From the IMG/VR virus record IMGVR_UViG_3300046804_003262, positions 1-20,985 of that record: 20,985 bases of DNA; one strand, 5' to 3'. Positions 15,095 through 20,985 of the stretch are shown piece after piece. The notes below the pieces were generated by a model. The model did not search any database and was not told the DNA's origin. It worked only from the letters and a program-made list of their open reading frames with translations. The translations under genes were made by a program, and so were the position numbers. Within the stretch, counting starts at the first letter, position 1; every line of letters begins with the position of its first letter. This DNA comes from a virus.

Positions 15095-15855
15095 CGGCGT
15101 ACGATATCTTCCTCAACACAGTTATCACCGTATTGTATTTCAATCAGTTTCAAGGGCTGATCTGTTTCGTTGCAGAGCTGGTGCCACTCGTTTACAGAAA
15201 TAAACGTAGACTCATGCATGGTCATTGAACATTTAACTTCGGCATCAGTTGTGGTAGAATCTAGTGTGTACACTGTGGCTTCACCTTCGGCAACAAACCA
15301 AAATTCTGCACGTTGGTCATGACGTTGCATACTCAAACAAGTCTTGGGCATCACAGTGAGTTCTTTTAATTTGGTTTGTGGGCCCACTTCGTGTAGCACA
15401 CGATAGTAACCCCAGGCCCTTTCAGTCTTGGGCTTTTTCCATTCTTCAAGTATCCAACTACTTGAATTGGCTTTGTTAGTTCCGCCTACACCAAAAGCAA
15501 ATGTTACATTGGGATCGCTGACACTCATTTCTGGAATGTTTTTGTCAGTGCGATCACCACCATTGGCAAAGACAATTTCTGCGTCTGGATATTGTTCACG
15601 AACTTTGATGATAGCGTCACAACTAGATCCGTCATTGTCATTGTAGATCACAACTTCATCTACCATACTCAACGAATTGATCACAGCATAGCGTTCATTC
15701 CAAGGCATGAATGGGCGACCTTTTTTGCGAGTTAACCATGCGTCTGAGTTAAGCCCAACTACAAGCCAGTCTCCCAATGCTTTTGCGGCTTTGAAATAGG
15801 CAAGGTGTCCCGAATGTAGCGGATCAAAGCCGCCGGTAACAAGTACGATCTTCAT
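15091..15855 (-). CDS. Fusion: cytidylyltransferase-like domain (RfaE2/HldE type) plus mannose-6-phosphate isomerase-type cupin
   Basis: 254 aa, first gene of a five-gene minus-strand operon. Residues 1-135: nucleotidyltransferase of the HIGH superfamily, with GGFDPLHSGH (8-17), NSDAWLTRKKGRPF and WNERYAVI, as in the enzyme activating heptose-1-phosphate or glycerol-3-phosphate. Residues 145-254: a cupin of the mannose-6-phosphate isomerase type II kind, as at the C-terminus of ManC, with MQRHDQRAEFWFVAEGEATV and NEWHQLCN (H179, E184 and H225 as likely metal ligands). The ManC guanylyltransferase domain itself is absent. The combination suggests linked isomerisation and nucleotide activation of a sugar phosphate. 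Start ATG lies 5 nt after a perfect TATAAATA and has no Shine-Dalgarno sequence. Confidence 0.85.
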   Translation of the reverse strand: MKIVLVTGGFDPLHSGHLAYFKAAKALGDWLVVGLNSDAWLTRKKGRPFMPWNERYAVINSLSMVDEVVIYNDNDGSSCDAIIKVREQYPDAEIVFANGGDRTDKNIPEMSVSDPNVTFAFGVGGTNKANSSSWILEEWKKPKTERAWGYYRVLHEVGPQTKLKELTVMPKTCLSMQRHDQRAEFWFVAEGEATVYTLDSTTTDAEVKCSMTMHESTFISVNEWHQLCNETDQPLKLIEIQYGDNCVEEDIVRR

Positions 15856-15860
15856 GCAGA

Positions 15861-15868
15861 TATTTATA
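15861..15868 (-). promoter_or_regulatory. Perfect T4 late promoter TATAAATA for the minus-strand glycan operon
   Basis: The minus strand reads TATAAATA, then TCTGC, then the ATG of the fusion gene. The 5-nt gap puts the expected start at the A of the ATG. All five genes from 15855 down to 11915 overlap by 4 nt and would form one transcript from here. Confidence 0.75.
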
Positions 15869-15883
15869 GACTAATATTACGGG

Positions 15884-15889
15884 TAAATA
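15884..15889 (+). promoter_or_regulatory. TAAATA late-type box, rightward half of a divergent pair
   Basis: GTAAATAC ends 4 nt before ATG 15894, with no Shine-Dalgarno sequence. Together with TATAAATA at 15861-15868 on the other strand it fills a 38-bp divergent region. Confidence 0.55.
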
Positions 15890-15893
15890 CAAA

Positions 15894-16481
15894 ATGCATC
15901 ACTTTTATCAAGACATTGATGGGTTCATGAGTCACAAAAACACAGTGATGTTAGACATTGTGTTAGACTCATTTCCACAAGGCGGCCGTTGGGTCGAACT
16001 TGGCTCTTGGACCGGAAAAAGCACAGCCTATTGTGTTGTTGAACTGTTGCAAAGAAACAAGTTTGGAGATTTTTATTGTGTAGACACTTGGGATGGAGGC
16101 GTAGAACTGGTTGACCAAGACATAATAAAATCTCAAACATTGGAGCAGGTGTTTGAACACAATGTAGCACCAGTGCTGGATCTCATTGTACCTATCAAAA
16201 GTTTGAGCTGGGATGCGGCAGATTGGTTTGATGAGCACTCTGTGGACTTCTGTTATGTCGATGCTGGTCACACTTACGATTGCGTGATACAAGATCTCCA
16301 TGCTTGGTGGCCCAAAATACGACCAGGCGGCCAATTTGGCGGGGATGACTACACCAAAGGCCACCCAGGAGTACAACAAGCTGTATGGGAATTTTTTGGC
16401 GAACTCAATCTCAAAGTACGCAGAGCTGGACGATGTTGGCTAGTAGACAAACCGGATTTTGACAATAGCAGTACTTGGTAA
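15894..16481 (+). CDS. Class I SAM-dependent methyltransferase (Methyltransf_24-like)
   Basis: 195 aa. Rossmann methyltransferase motifs: WVELGSWTGKSTA (33-45) for SAM binding, FYCVDTWDGG (60-69) with the acid at the end of strand 2, and VDFCYVDAGHTYDCVIQDL followed by PGGQFGGDDY, as in the family found in glycan and cephalosporin-hydroxylase-like gene sets. Substrate unknown; neighbours point to a sugar. Starts 4 nt after a TAAATA box. Confidence 0.85.
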   Translation: MHHFYQDIDGFMSHKNTVMLDIVLDSFPQGGRWVELGSWTGKSTAYCVVELLQRNKFGDFYCVDTWDGGVELVDQDIIKSQTLEQVFEHNVAPVLDLIVPIKSLSWDAADWFDEHSVDFCYVDAGHTYDCVIQDLHAWWPKIRPGGQFGGDDYTKGHPGVQQAVWEFFGELNLKVRRAGRCWLVDKPDFDNSSTW

Positions 16482-16483
16482 CT

Positions 16484-16489
16484 TAAATA
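16484..16489 (+). promoter_or_regulatory. TAAATA late-type box between two methyltransferase genes
   Basis: TTAAATAT lies in the 13-bp gap after TAA 16479-16481 and ends 5 nt before ATG 16495. No Shine-Dalgarno sequence. The position argues for ATG 16495 rather than ATG 16459 as the start of the next gene. Confidence 0.5.
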
Positions 16490-16494
16490 TCTTC

Positions 16495-17127
16495 ATGACA
16501 TGGCTTAAACATTATCGCGACAATTATTTTGATCGCTTGAACTCAAACACCAGTGGATCCAAACGTGGCCTACATGAAGGCTTGTATTGTCGTGCAGATG
16601 GCTTTAACTTGATATTTGCCTACTTAGAAAGTCTTCAGCAATCTGAATACCACATTGTAGAAACGGGAACCCTGCGCAATCCAGGTAACTGGAAAGACGG
16701 ACAGAGCGCAAAGTTGTTTGTGGAATTTGTAGAACACCATGGCGGCTCAGTGAGATCTGTGGACATTGATCCTGCGGCAGTGGACATTGCACAGGCTGTG
16801 TTGCCCAATCCTTGTTTTCGTGCCAGTTGCAGTGACAGCGTAGCTTGGTTGTCACAGCAAACTGATCTTGGCCGGGTGGATCTGTTTTATCTAGATAGCT
16901 GGGACGTCAAATGGAAAAACGACCATGACAGTGCCGAACATCACCTACGAGAATTTCAAGCCATTGAACCTCACATCAAACCTGGTGCTATAGTGGCCAT
17001 TGATGACAATGCTAGATTTTTAGAAGACAATCGCAGAACAGGCAAAGGCCGTCGCATTGTTGAATACCTAGCCGAGCAAGGCAAGCAGCCAATTTACGAT
17101 GCTTATCAAATAATTTTTAGATTCTAA
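16495..17127 (+). CDS. Class I SAM-dependent methyltransferase
   Basis: 210 aa from MTWLKHYRDNYFDRL; an upstream in-frame ATG at 16459 would overlap the preceding gene by 23 nt and is less likely. Motifs: HIVETGTLRN (53-62) for SAM, VRSVDIDP (86-93) with the acid that binds the ribose, LFYLDSWD, then IKPGAIVAIDDN. Not closely similar to the methyltransferase just upstream. Substrate unknown. One nt separates it from the GT17-like gene, so they are co-transcribed. Confidence 0.8.
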   Translation: MTWLKHYRDNYFDRLNSNTSGSKRGLHEGLYCRADGFNLIFAYLESLQQSEYHIVETGTLRNPGNWKDGQSAKLFVEFVEHHGGSVRSVDIDPAAVDIAQAVLPNPCFRASCSDSVAWLSQQTDLGRVDLFYLDSWDVKWKNDHDSAEHHLREFQAIEPHIKPGAIVAIDDNARFLEDNRRTGKGRRIVEYLAEQGKQPIYDAYQIIFRF

Positions 17128-17128
17128 C

Positions 17129-17911
17129 ATGATAATTGACACCACACTTTTTAACAACGAGTTTGACATGCTGGACATACGTTTGGAACTTACCAAACAC
17201 TATGTGGACCGGTGGGTTATTTGCGAAGGCAACCGTACCATGAGTGGTAGACCCAAGCCATTCTACTTGTCAGACAACATGGATCGTTATCAACACTGGG
17301 GAGATCGTCTGCACGTGGTGCGCTTGGACATTCCCGAAACTTGGACAAACTGGGACATTGAAAACGGTCAGCGTTCGGCACTACTAGAAGGCTATCAAAA
17401 TTGTAACGATGATGACATTGTGATGCACAGTGACTTGGATGAAGTACTCAATCCTGAGCTGTGGCCCGAAATACTGCAAATGGTTGACACCGCTAACCAA
17501 CCAGTGACTTGTACACTAGACATGTACATCTATCGCTGGGACCAAAAGGTAGATCGCAAATGGACCGGCAACGTTGTAGCTAAAAAACGCATGTTTGAAG
17601 ATCCTTGCAAACTGTACAAAGGTTTGCAAAGCGGAGTAGGGCATCCTCAAAAGAAAAAGGATCGCAGTCATTGTGTGCAATTTCCTAAAACAGCAGGTTG
17701 GCACTGGGGTTGGATTGGCAACGATGATATTATCAAAAGCAAGGCTTGGAGTTGCATCGAAACACAAAATCGTGATGCAGAGGCTATGCTAGAAACATTC
17801 AAACGTCTTGATGGTACTGCAATCAATCACAAAACTGCCACAAACAAAGTTGATCCACAATATCCTGCACAAGTTGATACTGTGTTGCGCCAGTACCCTT
17901 ATTGGTCATGA
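17129..17911 (+). CDS. GT17-family-like glycosyltransferase
   Basis: 260 aa, the usual size for bacterial/phage members of the GT17 family (beta-1,4-N-acetylglucosaminyltransferase type in eukaryotes). Seen: DTTLFNNEFDMLDIRL at the N-terminus, WVICEGNRTMSG (29-40), KPFYLSDN, VMHSDLDEVLNP (98-109) with an acidic metal-type motif, and a C-terminal GWHWGWIG. The donor sugar need not be GlcNAc in phages. It overlaps the next gene by 4 nt. Confidence 0.85.
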   Translation: MIIDTTLFNNEFDMLDIRLELTKHYVDRWVICEGNRTMSGRPKPFYLSDNMDRYQHWGDRLHVVRLDIPETWTNWDIENGQRSALLEGYQNCNDDDIVMHSDLDEVLNPELWPEILQMVDTANQPVTCTLDMYIYRWDQKVDRKWTGNVVAKKRMFEDPCKLYKGLQSGVGHPQKKKDRSHCVQFPKTAGWHWGWIGNDDIIKSKAWSCIETQNRDAEAMLETFKRLDGTAINHKTATNKVDPQYPAQVDTVLRQYPYWS

Positions 17912-18648
17912 GCAAACACTTTCCACGTACTGACCAGATTGTAGACTGTGCCTGTGTAATTCACGGACATGGCTATGAATGGCTTTATGTTGAATGCCTG
18001 TATAATATGTTGGTTAAAAACATACCACAAGGCATACGTTTTCATGTTTACACCGAACACCATCGCAGTGTTCCACCATACATGATTAAACACTGTTTGG
18101 ATGAGTGGCCAGGCATTGGCGGCGCCAAACGCAGTTGGTGGTACAAAATGCAGTTGTTTAATCGCGAGCATTTTGATGGGACTCTACTGTATCTTGATCT
18201 TGATGTTGTGGTGGTAAGAGACCTTGGCTGGATAACTGAATGCCACACTGACTATTTTTGGGCATTGCGTGACTTTAGATATCTGCAAAGAAAAAATGTC
18301 AGCAACATCAATTCCAGTATGATGTACATGAACATAGATAAATTTGGTTGGATCTGGGATGACTTTGTCAAGCTCAACATTGATGAAGTTGTCAAACGCT
18401 GGCCAGGGGATCAAGACTATCTAGGGCATGTGTTAAATGTTAACCAGCGCAGACTGTTTGAAGACCAACTGTTTGAAAGTTATCGTTGGCAAGTACTAGA
18501 TGGTGGCTATGACTTCCAACGCCGCACTCACCGCCAGCCCGGTGCTGGAGCTCGTGTAGCCGGAGATACGGCTGTAGTGGTATTTCACGGTCAACCAAAG
18601 CCGCATCAGCTACCCCCGGGCGAACTACGCACAATTTGGGGCGGTTGA
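17908..18648 (+). CDS. Glycosyltransferase (DLD motif), end of the glycan island
   Basis: 246 aa from ATG 17908; an in-frame TTG at 17902 is not needed because ATGA coupling with the previous gene is clear. Seen: VIHGHGYEWLYVE, SWWYKMQLFN (76-85), LLYLDLDVVVVRDL with D97-L-D99, SSMMYMN, and the end GDTAVVVFHGQPKPHQ, a common ending of phage/bacterial glycosyltransferases of this type, where the His may bind the metal. Family number not assigned. The stop codon TGA lies inside the -35 box of the following promoter. Confidence 0.82.
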   Translation: MSKHFPRTDQIVDCACVIHGHGYEWLYVECLYNMLVKNIPQGIRFHVYTEHHRSVPPYMIKHCLDEWPGIGGAKRSWWYKMQLFNREHFDGTLLYLDLDVVVVRDLGWITECHTDYFWALRDFRYLQRKNVSNINSSMMYMNIDKFGWIWDDFVKLNIDEVVKRWPGDQDYLGHVLNVNQRRLFEDQLFESYRWQVLDGGYDFQRRTHRQPGAGARVAGDTAVVVFHGQPKPHQLPPGELRTIWGG

Positions 18649-18673
18649 CCAATAATTCCCATTTTGCTATAAT
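18645..18673 (+). promoter_or_regulatory. Early-type promoter 1: TTGACC-N17-TATAAT
   Basis: TTGACC (18645-18650) and TATAAT (18668-18673) with a 17-bp spacer; TG at 18665-18666 makes an extended -10 (TGCTATAAT). It is part of a motif GGTTGACCAA repeated in the next two promoters. Drives the 78-aa gene. The -35 overlaps the stop of the glycosyltransferase gene. Confidence 0.85.
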
Positions 18674-18698
18674 TAGGACTTAGCAACAAGGAGCCCAT

Positions 18699-18935
18699 AT
18701 GGGATATCGTGTAGTTGGAGTCCGGGACGAAAAGTGGCAACCCCGCAAAGGACTTGAAGGCCCGTTTTTCTACCCCAACGGACAGGTACTGTATTACGAC
18801 CCCAAAGCAGGGGAATATTGGGATCCAACCACAGATTTCTACGTGCCCCGCGAAGATGTTGCAGAATTACAACAAGATTTCCTGCGTTTTTTAGCCGCAG
18901 ATCACAGTGACCCCTGGAAAACTGTAACACTTTAG
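18699..18935 (+). CDS. Small aromatic-rich protein (78 aa), unknown
   Basis: Unknown family. Rich in Tyr, Trp, Phe, Pro and Asp in the middle (FFYPNGQVLYYDPKAGEYWD, then PTTDFYVP), with a repeat-like pattern YYDPKAGEYWDP; the last third is helical (VAELQQDFLRFLAADH). No membrane segment. Own promoter, and AAGGAG about 7 nt before the ATG, so it is a real and probably early gene. Such small early proteins often target host factors, but nothing here says which. Confidence 0.78.
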   Translation: MGYRVVGVRDEKWQPRKGLEGPFFYPNGQVLYYDPKAGEYWDPTTDFYVPREDVAELQQDFLRFLAADHSDPWKTVTL

Positions 18936-18951
18936 TATTACATTTTTCTGG

Positions 18952-18980
18952 TTGACCAAAAAACCCCATTTTGCTATAAT
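18952..18980 (+). promoter_or_regulatory. Early-type promoter 2: TTGACC-N17-TATAAT
   Basis: TTGACC (18952-18957), 17-bp spacer, TATAAT (18975-18980) with extended -10 TG. CCCATTTTGCTATAAT is shared with promoter 1. Drives the 58-aa gene. No terminator is seen between the two genes. Confidence 0.85.
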
Positions 18981-19010
18981 ATAGACATAGTAAGCAATAA
19001 GGAGCCAGCA

Positions 19011-19187
19011 ATGAACTTTGAACAAGCCATGCAAGTTGTCCAGCAATACAAGCAAGATTGGGCCCTGCCCGGACTGCTAGAAACCCTGGAGCAGATGCAA
19101 GATTCTGTAGACGAGCTCACACACCAAGAACGTGTGGCATTTCGTGTGGTTTTCCGCGAAATGAGCAAGCTCTTTGCCCCAGCCTAA
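19011..19187 (+). CDS. Small helical protein (58 aa), unknown
   Basis: Starts MNFEQAMQVVQQYKQDW and ends FREMSKLFAPA. Predicted all-helical by eye, with two helices joined near ALPG. No motif recognised. Supported by its own promoter, by AAGGAG 7 nt before the ATG, and by a TAA stop directly followed by the next promoter. Confidence 0.75.
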   Translation: MNFEQAMQVVQQYKQDWALPGLLETLEQMQDSVDELTHQERVAFRVVFREMSKLFAPA

Positions 19188-19191
19188 GCGG

Positions 19192-19220
19192 TTGACCAAT
19201 TAATCTAGATCTGCTATAAT
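19192..19220 (+). promoter_or_regulatory. Early-type promoter 3: TTGACC-N17-TATAAT
   Basis: TTGACC (19192-19197), 17-bp spacer, TATAAT (19215-19220) with extended -10 TG. GGTTGACCAA and TGCTATAAT are kept, but the spacer between them differs from promoters 1 and 2. Drives the AAA+ ATPase gene. Confidence 0.85.
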
Positions 19221-19250
19221 ACAATTTTAACGCACAAAAAGGAGCCAACT

Positions 19251-20270
19251 ATGAGTGCAATTCGTGTTATTAACGGTGTGTATCGCAACAAGCCCGTTCA
19301 CAATGTTACCTTTAACCTTGTAAAAGGCTATGCTGAAGGTAGCAAAGGTGGCTTTGTTACTGTAAAATCAGATGGCTATTTTGGCCCTGAGTTTGATGTA
19401 GTGCGTATCCGTGTTGACGGCATCCGCGATTTTGAATATGTAAATGGAGTAGAACCTGTGCAAGACAACACCGTGAAATTTGAGAAGCCTGTGGAAACTG
19501 ATGACCAAGCCATGGATCGTATCCGTGAGCGTTTTGAAATCTTGCACGAGATGACCAAGGCCTGTGTCAGCGGCGACATCCGTGCTATGATTGTGTCTGG
19601 CCCTCCTGGCGTTGGCAAGAGCTTTGGTGTTGAGCAAGAAATTGACAAGGCTTGTTTGTTTGACAAGCTCGCTAACAAGCGTCTCCGTGCCGAGGTCGTC
19701 AAAGGCAGTGCAACGCCTATTGGCCTGTACCAAACCCTGTACAAGTATTCTGACTCTAATTGCGTGGTTGTGTTTGACGACTGCGATAGCATCCTGCTTG
19801 ACGATGTGTCGCTGAACCTGCTGAAAGGTGCTCTGGACTCAGGCAAGAAGCGCAAGATTTCCTGGTTGTCAGAGTCCAGCACTCTGCGCCGTGAAGGCAT
19901 CCCTGACCAGTTTGAGTTCAAGGGCTCGGTAATCTTTATTACCAATCTTAAGTTTGATGGCATGAAGTCGCAAAAATTGCGTGATCACCTGGACGCATTG
20001 CAATCGCGCTGTCACTATCTGGACCTGACGCTGGACACCATGCGCGACAAACTGTTGCGCATCAAACAGATTGCCAAAGATGGTGTGTTGTTTGCAGACT
20101 ACGACTTTGAGCCTGCGGTGCAAGACGACATTATCAGCTTCATGGACGATAACAAGACTCGTTTGCGTGAAGTGAGCTTGCGTATGGCGCTGAAGATTGC
20201 AGACTTGCGTAAGCTGAGTGTGTTGAACTGGAAGCGTCTGGCAGAGACTACTTGCATGAAGGTGGCTTAA
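19251..20270 (+). CDS. AAA+ ATPase
   Basis: 339 aa. An N-terminal part (1-80) of beta character with no recognised domain, then a AAA+ module: Walker A SGPPGVGKSFG (116-126), Walker B CVVVFDDCDS (171-180), sensor-1-like GSVIFITNLKFD, and a helical lid with RLREVSLRMALKIADL. Phage ATPases of this sort remodel or load protein complexes, but the partner here is unknown; it is not a close match to the T4 clamp loader as far as I can see. Good AAGGAG ribosome-binding site and own promoter. A small gene with an AAGGAG site follows 10 nt after its stop, probably on the same transcript. Confidence 0.85.
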   Translation: MSAIRVINGVYRNKPVHNVTFNLVKGYAEGSKGGFVTVKSDGYFGPEFDVVRIRVDGIRDFEYVNGVEPVQDNTVKFEKPVETDDQAMDRIRERFEILHEMTKACVSGDIRAMIVSGPPGVGKSFGVEQEIDKACLFDKLANKRLRAEVVKGSATPIGLYQTLYKYSDSNCVVVFDDCDSILLDDVSLNLLKGALDSGKKRKISWLSESSTLRREGIPDQFEFKGSVIFITNLKFDGMKSQKLRDHLDALQSRCHYLDLTLDTMRDKLLRIKQIAKDGVLFADYDFEPAVQDDIISFMDDNKTRLREVSLRMALKIADLRKLSVLNWKRLAETTCMKVA

Positions 20271-20280
20271 GGAGAACACT

Positions 20281-20463
20281 ATGAGTTGGATACTGGTTTT
20301 ATTTGTGCATGCTGGTATGTTGAGTGAAAAAGATAGCATGGCTATTACTCATGTACCAGGCTTCAAAACCGAAGCCGCATGCACTACGGCAGGCAAACAG
20401 AGCGAGGCATTGACCAAACGAACCACCAAGGAAGTGCGTTTTGTTTGTGTTAAGCAAGACTGA
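20281..20463 (+). CDS. Small protein with hydrophobic N-terminus (60 aa), unknown
   Basis: MSWILVLFVHAGML at the start could be a short signal-like or membrane segment; the rest is polar, with two cysteines (AACTT and FVCVKQD) that could pair if exported. TAAGGAG lies just upstream of the ATG. Follows the ATPase gene by 10 nt, so probably in the same operon. Function unknown. Confidence 0.65.
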   Translation: MSWILVLFVHAGMLSEKDSMAITHVPGFKTEAACTTAGKQSEALTKRTTKEVRFVCVKQD

Positions 20464-20464
20464 C

Positions 20465-20572
20465 ATGGACTCAAGCGACAAGGCATTTTTTGGAACCATA
20501 CTGGCCTTGTTTGCTCTTATGTGCGGGCATCCAGGTTATGCGTTTTTGATTTTCTTGATAGCAGTGCTGTAA
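20465..20572 (+). CDS. Possible tiny membrane protein (35 aa)
   Basis: MDSSDKAFFGTILALFALMC, then a Gly-Pro turn and FLIFLIAVL: two hydrophobic stretches with a charged N-terminus. The ATG begins 1 nt after the stop of the previous gene, so translation may be coupled; no Shine-Dalgarno sequence. The frame has no conservation evidence here, so it is a moderate call. Holin-like or membrane-perturbing roles are possible but not shown. Confidence 0.5.
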   Translation: MDSSDKAFFGTILALFALMCGHPGYAFLIFLIAVL

Positions 20573-20580
20573 AGGTTTCC

Positions 20581-20615
20581 CCTAGGGCATACAAACGGTT
20601 GGCTCCGGCCCTGGG
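20581..20615 (+). terminator. Upstream hairpin of a tandem pair
   Basis: CCTAGGGC (20581-20588) pairs with GCCCTGGG (20608-20615): 8 pairs with one G-U, 19-nt loop, followed by TTTT at 20616-20619. Weaker than the hairpin that follows; together they may stop transcription completely. Confidence 0.5.
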
Positions 20616-20619
20616 TTTT

Positions 20620-20652
20620 AACAGGTACCCCTAAAAAGGTACCTGTTTTTTT
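20620..20652 (+). terminator. Strong intrinsic terminator
   Basis: AACAGGTACC (20620-20629) and GGTACCTGTT (20638-20647) are perfect 10-bp arms around an 8-nt loop, followed by TTTTT to 20652. It ends the early operon that starts at promoter 3. Confidence 0.9.
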
Positions 20653-20679
20653 GACTTTTTCTAGCGGTAAGTATATACT
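20651..20679 (+). promoter_or_regulatory. Promoter TTGACT-N17-TATACT starting in the terminator U-tract
   Basis: TTGACT (20651-20656) uses the last two Ts of the terminator; TATACT is at 20674-20679 with a 17-bp spacer. The start codon at 20686 lies at the expected +1, and no Shine-Dalgarno sequence is present, so this mRNA would be leaderless. Confidence 0.65.
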
Positions 20680-20685
20680 GTTACA

Positions 20686-20985
20686 ATGCTTTCCATCACG
20701 CTAGGCCAACAAGATCCACTAACGCTGAATTTTCGTGTGCGCAACACACCTGTGGCCGACTTGTGGGCACAACGCATGCGTGAACGATTGTCTTGGCCCT
20801 TGGATCACCCGGACAGGTTTTATGGATTTGGCACTCCACAACAAGAGCGTGACCGTGCAGTAGCAGACATCCAACGCTGTATTGCTACAATTAATCTTTG
20901 GGAACCAATCATACACAGGCCCTTTGAGTACACACAGGATTGCCTAAACTATCTGCACAATATCTTTGAACGCTATCACGGACTG
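20686..20985 (+). CDS. Unknown protein, 3' truncated by the window
   Basis: 100 codons are visible and the frame is open at the right edge. Starts MLSITLGQQDPLTLNFRV; later WPLDHPDRFYGFG and LNYLHNIFERYHGL. Looks like a soluble protein with aromatic-rich, helical stretches and two cysteines. No family recognised. The start is the ATG at the predicted +1 of the promoter at 20651-20679. Confidence 0.7.
   Translation, partial: MLSITLGQQDPLTLNFRVRNTPVADLWAQRMRERLSWPLDHPDRFYGFGTPQQERDRAVADIQRCIATINLWEPIIHRPFEYTQDCLNYLHNIFERYHGL

Noticed and set aside
18589-18650. Inverted repeat GGTCAACC / GGTTGACC around the end of the last glycosyltransferase gene
   Set aside because: The left arm is in conserved coding sequence (HGQPKPH) and the loop is 46 nt; the right arm is explained by the repeated promoter motif.
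1-20985. CRISPR array, tRNA genes, integrase or insertion sequences
   Set aside because: No regularly spaced direct repeats, cloverleaf sequences, transposase-like proteins or terminal inverted repeats were found by reading both strands.

Overview
The window looks like a piece of an uncultivated tailed-phage genome of the T4-like (myovirus) type, probably aquatic. The signs are the C-terminal nuclease half of a gp17-type large terminase, a gp32-like single-stranded DNA-binding protein, a UvsX recombinase and its UvsY mediator, all on one strand and tightly packed, together with T4-type late-promoter boxes (TATAAATA / nTAAATA). No tRNA, rRNA, CRISPR array, integrase or insertion sequence was seen. 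The host cannot be read from the sequence; the sigma70-like promoters and AAGGAG ribosome-binding sites only indicate a bacterium with standard initiation signals.

Layout. (1) 3-2607: end of the terminase and a 606-codon gene of unknown function, whose frame continues 49 codons beyond an in-frame TGA. (2) 2608-8649: replication/recombination and SAM block: a promoter embedded in a terminator hairpin, gp32-like SSB, a GAAA-loop hairpin, an unknown protein, UvsX, a small acidic protein, a radical SAM enzyme, UvsY, and a full-length S-adenosylmethionine synthetase (MetK). (3) 8669-18648: a roughly 10 kb glycan island of 13 genes on alternating strands: GDP-mannose 4,6-dehydratase, a nucleotidyltransferase-cupin fusion, three related capsule-type (GT-B-like) proteins, five GT-A-like or GT17-like glycosyltransferases, and three methyltransferases (one FkbM type). 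Genes within a block overlap by 4 nt (ATGA); the two convergent junctions overlap tail to tail. (4) 18649-20572: short early-type genes, three of them each behind a nearly identical TTGACC-N17-TATAAT promoter plus AAGGAGCC ribosome-binding site, including an AAA+ ATPase. (5) 20573-20985: tandem hairpins, a strong intrinsic terminator, a promoter starting in its U-tract, and the beginning of an unknown gene.

How the parts may fit. MetK supplies S-adenosylmethionine, which the radical SAM protein and the three methyltransferases would consume. Gmd and the fusion protein would make activated sugars, the glycosyltransferases would assemble them, and the methyltransferases would decorate them. The target could be the virion surface or the host envelope; the sequence does not decide this.

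The most striking non-coding pattern concerns start sites. Genes preceded by TAAATA have it 4-7 nt before the ATG and have no Shine-Dalgarno sequence, so T4-type late transcription would begin at or next to the start codon (leaderless mRNAs). Genes with a clear Shine-Dalgarno sequence have no such box next to the start. This two-class organisation, the possible stop-codon readthrough, and the glycan island are the main leads.
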